Positions 42,434 to 51,180 of a stretch of DNA of 64,000 nt are shown here, piece after piece. The DNA is taken from contig DAMBWF010000004.1 of the NCBI GenBank assembly GCA_032052615.1, forward strand, positions 186,001 to 250,000, read 5' to 3'. Each line of letters begins with the position of its first letter. Position 1 is the first letter of the stretch. Origin of the DNA: Pseudomonas_T sp032052615. GTDB taxonomy: Bacteria; Pseudomonadota; Gammaproteobacteria; Pseudomonadales; Pseudomonadaceae. The position numbers and the translations under genes are program-made. Below the pieces are notes generated by a model. That model was not told the DNA's origin. It was given only the letters and a program-made list of their open reading frames with translations, and did no database searches.

Positions 42434-43528
42434 ATGATCCGGTATTTCCCGCGTATCGTTCTGCCCCTCGCCGTGTCCTTGCTGCTCGCCGCGTGCAGCG
42501 AACCCGAAGCCGTTAACCAAGCCCCTCGTCCCGTGCTGGTGGTGCGCCCGCAGCCCGCCGTCGAAGGTGTGGAAAGCTACCCGGGCGAGGTACGCGCGCG
42601 CTTCGAACCGGAACTGGCGTTCCGCATCGGCGGCAAGGTGGCCCGGCGGCTGGTGGACGTGGGAGACCGGGTGAAGAAAGACCAGCCACTGGCTACCCTC
42701 GACCCCCTGGACGTTGGCCTGCAATTGGAGGCGAGCCGCGCCCAACTGGCGGCGGCGGAGGCCAACCTGCGCTTGGCTCGCACCGAGCGCGAGCGCTACC
42801 GCAAGCTGTTGGACCGGCAGATGATCAGCCATTCCCAGTACGACACCGTGGACAATCAATACCTGGCGAGCGAGGCGCGCCTGAACCAGTTGCGCGCCGA
42901 ATACAGCGTGGCCGGCAACCAGGCGGGCTATGCGGTGCTGCGGTCGCCCCAGGAGGGGGTGATCGCCAGCCGCTCGCTAGAGGCGGGGCAGGTGGTCAGC
43001 GCCGGGCAACCGGTATTCACCCTGGCGGTGGACGGTGAGCGGGATGTGTCGATCGCCATCCCCGAGCATGCCGTCGGCCGCTTCCGGGTCGGCCAGGCGG
43101 TGAGCGTGGAGCTCTGGTCCCGTCCCGGCCAGCGTTTTCCCGCCCGCCTGCGCGAGCTGGCGCCGAGCGCCGATCCGCGTTCCCGGACGTTCGCCGCGCG
43201 AGTGGCGTTCAGCGAGAAGGGCATCGAGCCGGGCCAGAGCGCCCGGGTATTCCTCCAGCCCGCGGGCGAGGCGCTGCTATCGGTGCCGCTGTCCGCCCTG
43301 GGGGGCGAGAAGGGCGAACCGTTCGTCTGGGTGGTGACGCCCGACGCCACGCTCCGCCGCGCTCCGGTGCGCATCGGTCCCTACGGCGAGGAGCGGGTCC
43401 CGGTGCTCGATGGCTTGAAGGCGGACGACTGGGTCGTCGCGGCCGGCGTGCAGGTGCTGCGGGACGCGCAGCCGGTGCGGCCGGTGGACCGGGACAACCG
43501 GGCCGTTCGACTGGCGGCGAAGGAGTAG
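42434..43528 (+). CDS. mexJ: RND efflux membrane fusion protein MexJ
   Basis: Periplasmic adaptor lipoprotein of 364 residues; P. aeruginosa MexJ has about 367. The lipobox cysteine is C21 (LLLAACSE). The lipoyl domain halves are FRIGGKVARRLVDVGDRVKKDQPLATLD near 57-85 and VLRSPQEGVIASRSLEAGQVVSAGQPVF near 162-190, with a helical hairpin between (about 95-150), then beta-barrel and membrane-proximal domains. It starts 90 bases from mexL and is followed 4 bases later by mexK. Confidence 0.92.
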   Translation: MIRYFPRIVLPLAVSLLLAACSEPEAVNQAPRPVLVVRPQPAVEGVESYPGEVRARFEPELAFRIGGKVARRLVDVGDRVKKDQPLATLDPLDVGLQLEASRAQLAAAEANLRLARTERERYRKLLDRQMISHSQYDTVDNQYLASEARLNQLRAEYSVAGNQAGYAVLRSPQEGVIASRSLEAGQVVSAGQPVFTLAVDGERDVSIAIPEHAVGRFRVGQAVSVELWSRPGQRFPARLRELAPSADPRSRTFAARVAFSEKGIEPGQSARVFLQPAGEALLSVPLSALGGEKGEPFVWVVTPDATLRRAPVRIGPYGEERVPVLDGLKADDWVVAAGVQVLRDAQPVRPVDRDNRAVRLAAKE

Positions 43529-43532
43529 GGCA

Positions 43533-46500
43533 ATGGGCTTCAACCTGTCGGAATGGGCGCTGAAGAACCGCCAGATCGTGCTCTACCTGATGCTGCTGAT
43601 GGCCATCGTCGGCGCGCTCGCCTACTCCCGCCTGGGGCAGAGCGAGGACCCGCCGTTCACCTTCAAGGCCATGGTGGTTCGTACCCTCTGGCCCGGCGCC
43701 ACCGCCGAGGAAGTGGCGCGCCAGGTCACCGAGCGCATCGAGAAGAAGCTGATGGAGACCGGCGACTACGAGCGCATCGTGTCGTTCTCGCGCCCCGGCG
43801 AATCCCAGGTGACCTTCATCGCCCGCGACGCGATGCGCTCCGCCGAGATTCCCGACCTCTGGTACCAGGTCCGCAAGAAGGTCGCGGACATCCGCTACAC
43901 GCTGCCCTCGTCCATCCAGGGGCCGTTCTTCAACGATGAGTTCGGAACCACCTTCGGCAATATCTACGCCTTGACGGGGGCGGGCTTCGATTACGCGGTG
44001 CTCAAGGACTACGCGGACCGCTTGCAACTGCACCTGCAGCGAGTCCCGGACGTGGGCAAGGTGGAATTGCTCGGGTTGCAGGACGAGAAGATCTGGATCG
44101 AGCTTTCCAACGTCAAGGCGGCCACCCTGGGCGTGCCCCTGGCCGCCGTGCAGGAAGCCCTGGAGGCCCAGAACGCGGTATCCGCGGCGGGCTTCTTCGA
44201 GACGGCCAGCGACCGGGTGCAATTGCGGGTGACCGGGCGCTTCGATTCGGTGGAGGACATTCGCGCGTTTCCCATCCGGGTCGGCGACCGCACCTTCCGC
44301 CTGGGCGACGTAGCCACCGTGCACCGGGGCTTCAACGACCCGCCGGCGCCGCGCATGCGCTTCATGGGAGAGGACGCCCTGGGGCTGGCCGTGTCGATGA
44401 AGGAGGGCGGCGACATCCTGGCCCTGGGCAAGGCCCTGGAACGGGAGTTCACCCGCTTGCAGGAGACCCTGCCGGCGGGCATGCAACTGCGCAAGGTTTC
44501 CGACCAGCCGGCGGCGGTGAAGACCGGCGTGGGCGAGTTCATCCGAGTGCTCACCGAGGCCCTGGTGATCGTGCTGCTGGTGAGCTTCTTCTCCCTCGGC
44601 CTGCGCACCGGCTTGGTGGTGGCGCTATCGATCCCGCTGGTACTGGCCATGACCTTCGCGGCGATGGCCTATTTCGGCATCGGCCTGCACAAGATCTCCC
44701 TGGGCGCCCTGGTGCTGGCGCTGGGGCTGCTGGTGGACGACGCGATCATCGCGGTGGAGATGATGGCGATCAAGATGGAGCAGGGCTTAAGCCGGCTGAA
44801 GGCCGCCAGCCATGCCTGGCGCAGCACGGCCTTCCCGATGCTCACCGGCACCCTGATCACGGCGGCGGGCTTCCTGCCCATCGCCACCGCGCAGTCCAGC
44901 ACCGGCGAATACACCCGGTCGATCTTCCAAGTGGTCACCATCGCGCTGCTGGTGTCGTGGATCGCCGCGGTGGTGTTCGTGCCGTTCCTCGGTGACCGCC
45001 TGCTGCCCGACCTCGCCGCGCGCCATCGCCGCCTCCACGGTGAAGACGCCCACGATCCCTACGCCACCCGCTTCTACCAGCGGGTCCGCCGGGGCGTCGG
45101 CTGGTGTGTGGCCCATCGCAAGACGGTGATCGGCCTCACCCTCGGCCTGTTCATCGGCTCGATCCTGCTGTTTCGCTTCGTGCCCCAGCAGTTCTTCCCG
45201 GCTTCCAGCCGGCTGGAGCTGATGGTGGACCTCAAGCTGGAGGAGGGTGCCTCGCTGCGCGCCACCGAGGAGCAGGTCAGCCGCCTGGAGGCACTGCTCA
45301 AGGACCACCCCGGCATCGACAACTACACGGCCTACATCGGCACCGGCTCGCCGCGCTTCTACCTGCCCCTGGACCAGCAGTTGCCCGCGGCCAGCTTTGC
45401 CCAGTTCGTCGTGCTGACCAAGAGCGTCGAGGAGCGGGAGGGGGTGCGGCGCTGGTTGATCGACACCCTCGACGAGCGCTTCGCCGGGTTGCGCACCCGG
45501 GTCTCGCGCCTGGAGAACGGGCCGCCGGTGGGCTACCCGTTGCAGTTCCGGGTGAGCGGCGAACACATCGACGAGGTCCGTGCACTGGCTCGGCGGGTCG
45601 CCGCCAAGGTCAGCGAGAACCCCCATGTGGCCAACGTCCACCTGGATTGGGAAGAGCCGAGCAAGGTGGTCCGCTTGAACGTGGACCAGGACCGCGCCCG
45701 AGCCTTGGGCATCACCACCGCCGACCTGTCGCGCTTCCTCCAGGGATCGCTCTCCGGCGCCAGCGTCAACCAGTACCGGGAAGACAACGAACTGATCGAA
45801 ATCCTGCTGCGGGGCGCGTCCCATGAGCGCCAGGCTCTGGCCGAGCTGCCCAGCCTCGCCATGCCGACAGCCAACGGCAGTAGCGTCGCGCTGTCCCAGG
45901 TCGCCACCCTGGAGTACGGCTTCGAGGAAGGCGTGATCTGGCACCGCAACCGCCTGCCCACCGTCACCGTGCGCGCTGATATCTACGGCACCGCGCAACC
46001 GGCCACCCTGGTGGGCCAGATCGAGCCGACCCTGGCGTCGATCCGCGCGGAACTCCCCAGCGGCTATCTCTTGGAGACCGGAGGCACCGTGGAGGATTCG
46101 GCCCGTGGGCAGCGTTCGGTGAACGCGGGCATGCCGCTGTTCCTGGTGGTGGTGGTGAGCCTGCTGATGGTGCAGTTGCGGAGCTTTTCCCGGACCGCCC
46201 TGGTGTTCCTCACCGCGCCGCTCGGGCTGATCGGCGTGACCCTGTTCCTGCTGGTGTTCCGCCAGCCGTTCGGGTTCGTCGCCATGCTCGGCACTATCGC
46301 CCTGGCGGGGATGATCATGCGCAACTCGGTGATTCTGGTGGACCAGATCGAGCAGGACATCGCCGCCGGGCTTGACCCCTGGAACGCGATAATCGAGGCC
46401 ACGGTGCGGCGCTTCCGCCCCATCGTGCTGACCGCCCTGGCGGCGGTGCTGGCGATGATCCCGCTGTCCCGCAGCGTCTTCTTCGGGCCGATGGCGGTGG

Positions 46501-46598
46501 CGATCATGGGCGGGCTGATCGTCGCCACGGCGCTGACCCTGCTGTTCCTGCCGGCACTGTACGCCGCCTGGTTCCGGGTTCGCCCCGTCCGCGACTAG
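43533..46598 (+). CDS. mexK: RND efflux pump MexK
   Basis: Inner-membrane proton antiporter of 1021 residues, 12 helices with two large periplasmic loops. TM4 contains the proton-relay acidic pair (LALGLLVDDAIIAVEMM near 394-410). The second half repeats the fold (EDSARGQRSVNAGMPLFLVVVVSLLMV near 850-880). It pumps drugs in complex with MexJ and an outer-membrane channel. No outer-membrane protein gene follows, as in the P. aeruginosa mexJK operon, which borrows OprM or OpmH. Its stop is 19 bases from the convergent yebG stop. Confidence 0.93.
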   Translation: MGFNLSEWALKNRQIVLYLMLLMAIVGALAYSRLGQSEDPPFTFKAMVVRTLWPGATAEEVARQVTERIEKKLMETGDYERIVSFSRPGESQVTFIARDAMRSAEIPDLWYQVRKKVADIRYTLPSSIQGPFFNDEFGTTFGNIYALTGAGFDYAVLKDYADRLQLHLQRVPDVGKVELLGLQDEKIWIELSNVKAATLGVPLAAVQEALEAQNAVSAAGFFETASDRVQLRVTGRFDSVEDIRAFPIRVGDRTFRLGDVATVHRGFNDPPAPRMRFMGEDALGLAVSMKEGGDILALGKALEREFTRLQETLPAGMQLRKVSDQPAAVKTGVGEFIRVLTEALVIVLLVSFFSLGLRTGLVVALSIPLVLAMTFAAMAYFGIGLHKISLGALVLALGLLVDDAIIAVEMMAIKMEQGLSRLKAASHAWRSTAFPMLTGTLITAAGFLPIATAQSSTGEYTRSIFQVVTIALLVSWIAAVVFVPFLGDRLLPDLAARHRRLHGEDAHDPYATRFYQRVRRGVGWCVAHRKTVIGLTLGLFIGSILLFRFVPQQFFPASSRLELMVDLKLEEGASLRATEEQVSRLEALLKDHPGIDNYTAYIGTGSPRFYLPLDQQLPAASFAQFVVLTKSVEEREGVRRWLIDTLDERFAGLRTRVSRLENGPPVGYPLQFRVSGEHIDEVRALARRVAAKVSENPHVANVHLDWEEPSKVVRLNVDQDRARALGITTADLSRFLQGSLSGASVNQYREDNELIEILLRGASHERQALAELPSLAMPTANGSSVALSQVATLEYGFEEGVIWHRNRLPTVTVRADIYGTAQPATLVGQIEPTLASIRAELPSGYLLETGGTVEDSARGQRSVNAGMPLFLVVVVSLLMVQLRSFSRTALVFLTAPLGLIGVTLFLLVFRQPFGFVAMLGTIALAGMIMRNSVILVDQIEQDIAAGLDPWNAIIEATVRRFRPIVLTALAAVLAMIPLSRSVFFGPMAVAIMGGLIVATALTLLFLPALYAAWFRVRPVRD

Positions 46599-46617
46599 CC
46601 GGGGGAGACGGCGCGGC

Positions 46618-46875
46618 TCAGGCCGCGTCGTCGCCCAGTTCGCTCAAGGCGTCCGGCTGGTTCTTGAAGGCCCGAGCGAAGGTATCGCGGTTCTTCGCCA
46701 TGAAGATGCCCAGTTCCTCGACCTGCTGATCGCTGAGGGAAGGCACGGCCCGGTGCAACACCGAGGCCAGGGTTTCCGCCAGTTCCAGCATCTTGTCGTA
46801 GCGATCGGCTTCCGCCTTATCCATGAACAAGCGCTCCGGGTCGCGGCTGCTGCGGTACACCACTTCTACGGCCAT
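46618..46875 (-). CDS. yebG: SOS-associated protein YebG
   Basis: Protein of 85 residues similar to E. coli YebG: MAVEVVYRSSRDPERLFMDKAEADRYDKMLELAETLASVL at the N-terminus, ending in an acidic tail. The protein is a small DNA-damage-inducible factor of unknown biochemical role. A strong LexA box lies about 30 bases upstream of the start, consistent with SOS control. Confidence 0.88.
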   Translation of the reverse strand: MAVEVVYRSSRDPERLFMDKAEADRYDKMLELAETLASVLHRAVPSLSDQQVEELGIFMAKNRDTFARAFKNQPDALSELGDDAA

Positions 46876-46905
46876 TCATCACCTCATCCTTTGCTGTAGC
46901 GTGAA

Positions 46906-46921
46906 CTGTATGGATGAACAG
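46906..46921 (-). promoter_or_regulatory. LexA (SOS) box of yebG
   Basis: CTGT-TCATCCAT-ACAG on the minus strand fits the CTG-N10-CAG consensus exactly. It lies 31 bases upstream of the yebG ATG, at the expected promoter position. Confidence 0.85.
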
Positions 46922-47450
46922 TATGCCCGTCGGGCCCGTGACTGCCAAGGCGAACCGACGCATGGCCGGTGGGCTCACCGGGAGGCGTCCGGAAGGGGGC
47001 CGGGCGCGATCGGGGCTGGCCGCGCCAGCGAAGCACAGGCCAGACCCGCGAAACGCTCATTGTCATGCGAGCGGCTTACGCTACTGCGGAGAGGCGTACC
47101 GACCGAGTGGATCGGCGGCTCAGGACTCGCACTTGAGCCGACTGCCCATGAGCGCGAAGGACGCATGGCTGTGGGGTTCCGCTTAGGCGCGAGACCTCGT
47201 AAGCCACTCGGCCACGCGGCGCGGAGCGGTTCAAGGCGGGATGCCGGGCGGAGCTGCGACGAGGAAAGCAGCCGGCGTCTCGCTTTTTCGGCAGGGCGAA
47301 GGCTTCGGGGAAAGGCGCCGCACACCAGGAGCGTGCAGGACTTCCGCGAGCGCGAGGCGTGTCCATTCCACGGTAACGCCTTGGGCGACGCGCTGGCCCG
47401 GCTCCTGCATCATCCGAACGACCTGTCGTTGGCCGTAGTGAGGAGTGGCA
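46922..47450. other. Gene-free gap between yebG and psiE
   Basis: About 529 bases, the longest gap in the window. I find no credible protein frame; open frames here are chance products of high GC. No tRNA, known sRNA or terminator is recognised. It contains many short G/C-rich repeats that could fold. It may hold an unannotated RNA or a long psiE leader. Confidence 0.5.
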
Positions 47451-47921
47451 ATGAAGATCGACTGGGCGGAAGCCCTGCGGGAACGGGTCCATGGGCTCGC
47501 GGAGTCCTTGGGCAACTTGCTGGTGGAGACGTTTCACTACTTGGCGCTGTTCGCCATTGGCGGGATCACCGCCTGGGCGGCGGTGCTGGCGTTCCTTGGC
47601 ATGGTGGAGACGGGACACATCAGCGTGGACGATATCCTGCTGCTGTTCATCTACCTCGAGCTGGGCGCCATGGTGGGCATCTACTTCAAGACCAACCACA
47701 TGCCGGTTCGCTTCCTGATCTATGTGGCGATCACCGCGCTGACCCGGCTGCTGATCTCGGACGTGTCCCACCACAACCGGCCGGACGCCAGCGTGCTGTA
47801 CGTGTCGGGGGCGATCCTGCTGCTGGCCCTGGCGGTGCTGGTGGTGCGCTACGCCTCGGCGCGCTTTCCGGCCGCCCCTGGCGAGTCGCGCAAGGCGGCC
47901 GATCCGGCGCGGGACGGCTGA
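47451..47921 (+). CDS. psiE: PsiE family membrane protein
   Basis: Protein of 156 residues of the phosphate-starvation-inducible PsiE family: four membrane helices with the conserved ELGAMVGIYFKTNHMPVRFLIYVAITALTRLLISD in the centre. AGGAG lies 6 bases upstream of the ATG; a GTG two codons earlier is less well spaced. Function is unknown. It converges on the DUF3509 gene with 15 bases between stops. Confidence 0.85.
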   Translation: MKIDWAEALRERVHGLAESLGNLLVETFHYLALFAIGGITAWAAVLAFLGMVETGHISVDDILLLFIYLELGAMVGIYFKTNHMPVRFLIYVAITALTRLLISDVSHHNRPDASVLYVSGAILLLALAVLVVRYASARFPAAPGESRKAADPARDG

Positions 47922-47936
47922 GATGCGGCCTCGCCG

Positions 47937-48269
47937 TCAGACACCGACGGCGAGGCCGACGCCACGTCCGCTCACGCGGCCGGGTTGGCGCACCACGCGG
48001 GGGGCGAGGTGGCCGCCGTGGCTGATCGCCAGGGTCGGTTGCCGGGTGAGGTGGCCATCGCTGTGGGCGATAGAATCGCGCACGCTGTCGATGACCCGTT
48101 GAAGGCGGCGCGGGTCGTTGCGTTGCGCCGCGCTGATCAGGCGGCGGGCCACCATGCCCTGGTCGTCGGCCAGGGTCATCATGATGTCGCCGTCCATGCT
48201 TTCCAGGCTGAAATTGACGCGGTAGCGCGCCTGGAAGGCCTCGGTAAGCACTTGGAATGGGTTGTACAT
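47937..48269 (-). CDS. DUF3509 domain protein
   Basis: Protein of 110 residues starting MYNPFQVLTEAFQARYRVNF. Pattern SLESMDGDIMMTLADDQGMVARRLISAAQ and RRLQRVIDSVRDSIAHSDG matches DUF3509 (strand, R-turn, helix). The last 35 residues, rich in Arg, Gly and Val, are a separate basic tail. An ATG three codons upstream (48278) is possible. The frame is open to 48515, but the residues upstream look non-coding. Function is unknown. Confidence 0.75.
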   Translation of the reverse strand: MYNPFQVLTEAFQARYRVNFSLESMDGDIMMTLADDQGMVARRLISAAQRNDPRRLQRVIDSVRDSIAHSDGHLTRQPTLAISHGGHLAPRVVRQPGRVSGRGVGLAVGV

Positions 48270-48477
48270 CGCCTGCATCCTGCAAAAACATGTTTTGGAT
48301 GGACCGGCCCGGGCCGGTCGAGTTCGTGCCGCTTGTCCAGGGAGCGAGCGGCGAAACGTCGCATGTCGTCGGCACTCCGGCCAGCGAATACGTCGACAGT
48401 ATCGAATGCCTTCATTGCAGCTTCGAGTCAAGCGCCGATCATCTCGCGCGCCGGCGGACGACTGGCGGTTCTTCTCT

Positions 48478-48496
48478 GCGAATGAGAACATGTCGC
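48478..48496 (+). promoter_or_regulatory. Candidate Fur box of the DUF3649-PepSY-DUF3325 operon
   Basis: The 19-base stretch GCGAATGAGAACATGTCGC shares the AATGA-AA half of the Fur consensus, 60 bases upstream of the first ATG. The other half is poor, so the call is tentative. Confidence 0.35.
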
Positions 48497-48556
48497 GTCC
48501 GCGAGTCCCTCCCACCGAGGCTGGCGGGTATCATCACGTTCGCCACGGAATACGCT

Positions 48557-48850
48557 ATGAGTCCGAAAGCCTCCGCCGCCTGGGGCACCGCTTCGCGCGT
48601 GTCCGCCGCCCTTTTCGGCGGCTATGGGCTGGTCTACGCCAGCACCGCCTTCCTCTCGGTTTTCCTGCCCCTGGCCCGCCCCGACCGGGTCGCGGTGGCC
48701 ACCTTGCTGTGCTTCGCGCTGTATGCGGCCGTGGCGATCTTCGTCTTCGCCGCCCGCAGTGTGGCGCGCGTCTGGCTCGTGCTGCTGGGCGCGAGCGTGT
48801 TACTGGGGCTGGCGACCTGGCTGGCTGGCGACTATGCGGTGCGGCCATGA
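48557..48850 (+). CDS. DUF3649 small membrane protein
   Basis: Protein of 97 residues with three predicted membrane helices (FGGYGLVYASTAFLSVFLP; ATLLCFALYAAVAIFVFAA; VLLGASVLLGLATWLAG). The family is usually annotated as iron uptake protein. It starts the operon; its TGA overlaps the ATG of the PepSY gene by four bases (ATGA). Confidence 0.8.
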   Translation: MSPKASAAWGTASRVSAALFGGYGLVYASTAFLSVFLPLARPDRVAVATLLCFALYAAVAIFVFAARSVARVWLVLLGASVLLGLATWLAGDYAVRP

Positions 48851-50379
48851 ACCTGCGCCGCTCCATGGCCGGCCTGCACACCTGGGGCGGGTTGCTGCCG
48901 TCCTGGCTGCTGTTCGTGATCTTCTTCGCCGGCAGCCTAGCCTGCTTCGATAAGGAGCTGGAACGCTGGATGCGCCCGGACCTGCCGGTTGGCTCCGAGG
49001 TCTCGACACCCTCGTCCGTGAGCCTCGACCGGGTCCGCGACTGGCTGTTGGCCAAGGAGCCCGAGGCGCATGCGCTGTACATCCATGCGCCCAGCCCGCG
49101 GGAGCCGTTCTGGTGGGCCGGCTACGTGCCCGCCGACGAAGGCGCGTTCCGCAGCTTCGCCCTCGATCCGGTGAGCGGCGAGCCCTTGCGGGAAACCGTT
49201 GGCGGCGCGTTCTTCTTCAACCTGCATTACGACCTGAACGCCGGGACGCCGGGCCTGTACGTGGTGGCGGTGGCGGCGATGTTCATGCTGGTGGCGCTGG
49301 TCAGCGGCATCATCATCCACCGGCGCCTCTTCAAGGATTTCTTCACCCTGCGGCCCGGTGCCAACGGCCAGCGAGCCTGGCTCGACGCCCATAATCTGTT
49401 CGGCGTGGCGGGGCTGCCGTTCCACTTGATGATCGCCTACACCGGCCTGGCGATCTTCGTCTCGCTGTACATGCCGGCGGGCATCCAGACGGCCTACCGG
49501 GGCGATGCCATGGCGTTCTATGGCGAGGCCATGAGCCTGTTCCATCGCGAGGAGACCCATCGCCCGGCGCCGCCGCCGGCGTCCCTCGACGCGCTGCTGG
49601 CGGACGCCCGGAAGCGCTGGGGTGGGGCACGGCCCGGCTGGATCAGCGTCGAGCACCCGGCCGACGAGGCGGCGGTGGTGGAGTTCCGCCGCGAAGGCCG
49701 CACGCGCATTTCCGATTACCAATGGACCTTGGCCTACGACGCCGCCAGCGGGGAGCTGCTCCACGAGCAAGCGCCCTACGGGGGCGGCTACTACGCCTAC
49801 ACCTGGCTGACCGGCCTGCACATGGCCCAGTTCGGCGGCCACCTGGTGCGTGTCTGCTACCTGCTGCTGGGGCTGGTCGGCTGCGCCATGCTGGTGGGCG
49901 GCCTGCGGGTCTGGGTGAGCAAGCGCGAGGCGCGCGGCGGTCGCGGCCTGGCGCTGGTGCGAGCGCTGAACGGCGCGGTGCTCGGCGGCCTGCCCCTGGC
50001 GACCCTGGCGCTGTTCTACGGCAATCGTCTGCTGCCGGCGCACTTGGAGCACCGCGCCGCAGCCGAGACCTGGGTGTTCTTCGGCGCCTGGGCGGGGGTG
50101 TCGGCCTGGGCGGCGTGGCACCGCCACAGCCCCCGGCTCGGCCGACGGATGCTGGCACTGGGCGCGGTGCTGTCCCTGGGGCTACCGGTGCTGAACCTCG
50201 TGCTGGCGCCATCCACCGGCCTGCTGAGCAGTGTGCCCCGAGGCGACTGGGCGCTGGTGGCCATCGACCTGACCTTGCTGGCGGTCGGCGTGGTCTGCGG
50301 CCTGCTGGCCCGGCGGCGCCCAGCCGTCGCGCCGGCGCCGCGCCGCGCGCGGCGGACCCCCATGGCGGAGGGCGCCTGA
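48847..50379 (+). CDS. PepSY-associated TM helix protein
   Basis: Inner-membrane protein of 510 residues: an N-terminal MAGLHTWGGLLPSWLLFVIFFAG helix and two PepSY-type soluble parts. More helices follow (for example VAVAAMFMLVALVSGIIIHRRLF near 150, and a set of four in the last 150 residues), with conserved histidines in HTW, LHMAQFGG and HDLF-like segments that could bind haem. The family is linked to reduction of ferric siderophores at the inner membrane. It is coupled to DUF3649 upstream and DUF3325 downstream. Confidence 0.85.
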   Translation: MNLRRSMAGLHTWGGLLPSWLLFVIFFAGSLACFDKELERWMRPDLPVGSEVSTPSSVSLDRVRDWLLAKEPEAHALYIHAPSPREPFWWAGYVPADEGAFRSFALDPVSGEPLRETVGGAFFFNLHYDLNAGTPGLYVVAVAAMFMLVALVSGIIIHRRLFKDFFTLRPGANGQRAWLDAHNLFGVAGLPFHLMIAYTGLAIFVSLYMPAGIQTAYRGDAMAFYGEAMSLFHREETHRPAPPPASLDALLADARKRWGGARPGWISVEHPADEAAVVEFRREGRTRISDYQWTLAYDAASGELLHEQAPYGGGYYAYTWLTGLHMAQFGGHLVRVCYLLLGLVGCAMLVGGLRVWVSKREARGGRGLALVRALNGAVLGGLPLATLALFYGNRLLPAHLEHRAAAETWVFFGAWAGVSAWAAWHRHSPRLGRRMLALGAVLSLGLPVLNLVLAPSTGLLSSVPRGDWALVAIDLTLLAVGVVCGLLARRRPAVAPAPRRARRTPMAEGA

Positions 50380-50699
50380 TGCTGTCGGCCTTCGCGTTCG
50401 CCTACCTCGCCGTGTTCGCCCTGTGCCTGGCGATGAACCGTCACCACAAGGCGTTGTTTGGCGACGAGCCGAACCCGCTGCGCCGCCGCGCGTTGCGGGT
50501 CGCGGCGCTGCCACTGATGGCCGTGGCCCTGGCCCTGTGCGTCCGCGAGGCGGGTGCCGAATTGGGTACGCTGTTCTGGCTCGCCCTGTCGATGCTCGCC
50601 GTGCTGGCCCTGGCCCTCACCCTTGCCTGGCGCCAGCGCTGGGCCATGCCGCTGGCCTTGCTGCTCATGGCCGGGAGCATGCTGACCCGGGCATTCTGA
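50379..50699 (+). CDS. DUF3325 membrane protein
   Basis: Protein of 106 residues with four hydrophobic helices and the start MLSAFAFAYLAVFALCLAMNRH typical of DUF3325. It overlaps the stop of the PepSY gene (TGATG). Genes of this set normally sit beside a TonB receptor, but none is in the window. Confidence 0.8.
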   Translation: MLSAFAFAYLAVFALCLAMNRHHKALFGDEPNPLRRRALRVAALPLMAVALALCVREAGAELGTLFWLALSMLAVLALALTLAWRQRWAMPLALLLMAGSMLTRAF

Positions 50700-50893
50700 G
50701 CGCCGCGCCGACGACGCCTTCCCCGGGCCTCGCGACAGGGCACCCCAATGGGGCCCGGACGGAGCCGCGTGCCCGCAAGCGGGGCATCCGCCGCGCCGGG
50801 CGCGTCGTCGAAAAACCCACCGTCCGCCCGGGCAGGCCGACCTGGCCTGCCCCTTGCTGGTTTCTCCGCGACAAGGAACCGCAGGGCATCGCC

Positions 50894-51175
50894 ATGGACG
50901 ACCCTCTCCAATACCTTCGCGATTCGTTCAAGGACGAATGGCGCACCCGCTTCAGCGCCGAACGGCCCGACGGCGGCCTCGTCCTGACCCTGTACGACGA
51001 GCGCGGCGCCGTGGTCCGCCGCGCCCTGACCGGCCGGCAGCTCGGTGACGAGCGTGAGTTGCGGCGGCTGGTGCGGAGCATCCGCTTCGGCCTGGCCATC
51101 GACCGGGGGCAGGGGCTGGCCTGCCTGATCGAGCTTGCCCGGCCCGCCGCCAACGAGCCGCTATCCGGGGCTTGA
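50894..51175 (+). CDS. DUF3509 domain protein
   Basis: Protein of 93 residues starting MDDPLQYLRDSFKDEWRTRFSAE. The strand RPDGGLVLTLYDERGAVVRRALTGRQLGDE and helix RELRRLVRSIRFGLAIDRG match DUF3509 and the other two copies in this window. The start follows a weak GCAGGGC. It converges on the ATPase gene with five bases between stops. Function is unknown. Confidence 0.75.
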   Translation: MDDPLQYLRDSFKDEWRTRFSAERPDGGLVLTLYDERGAVVRRALTGRQLGDERELRRLVRSIRFGLAIDRGQGLACLIELARPAANEPLSGA

Positions 51176-51180
51176 AGCCT

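Noticed and set aside
47057..47068. A Pho-box-like TTGTCAT upstream of psiE
   Set aside because: Only one half-site exists; the direct-repeat consensus needs two with proper spacing.
46823..48025. A plus-strand open frame of about 400 codons from yebG to psiE
   Set aside because: It overlaps the psiE frame and has arginine-rich, non-family composition. The blank interval has no coding signature.
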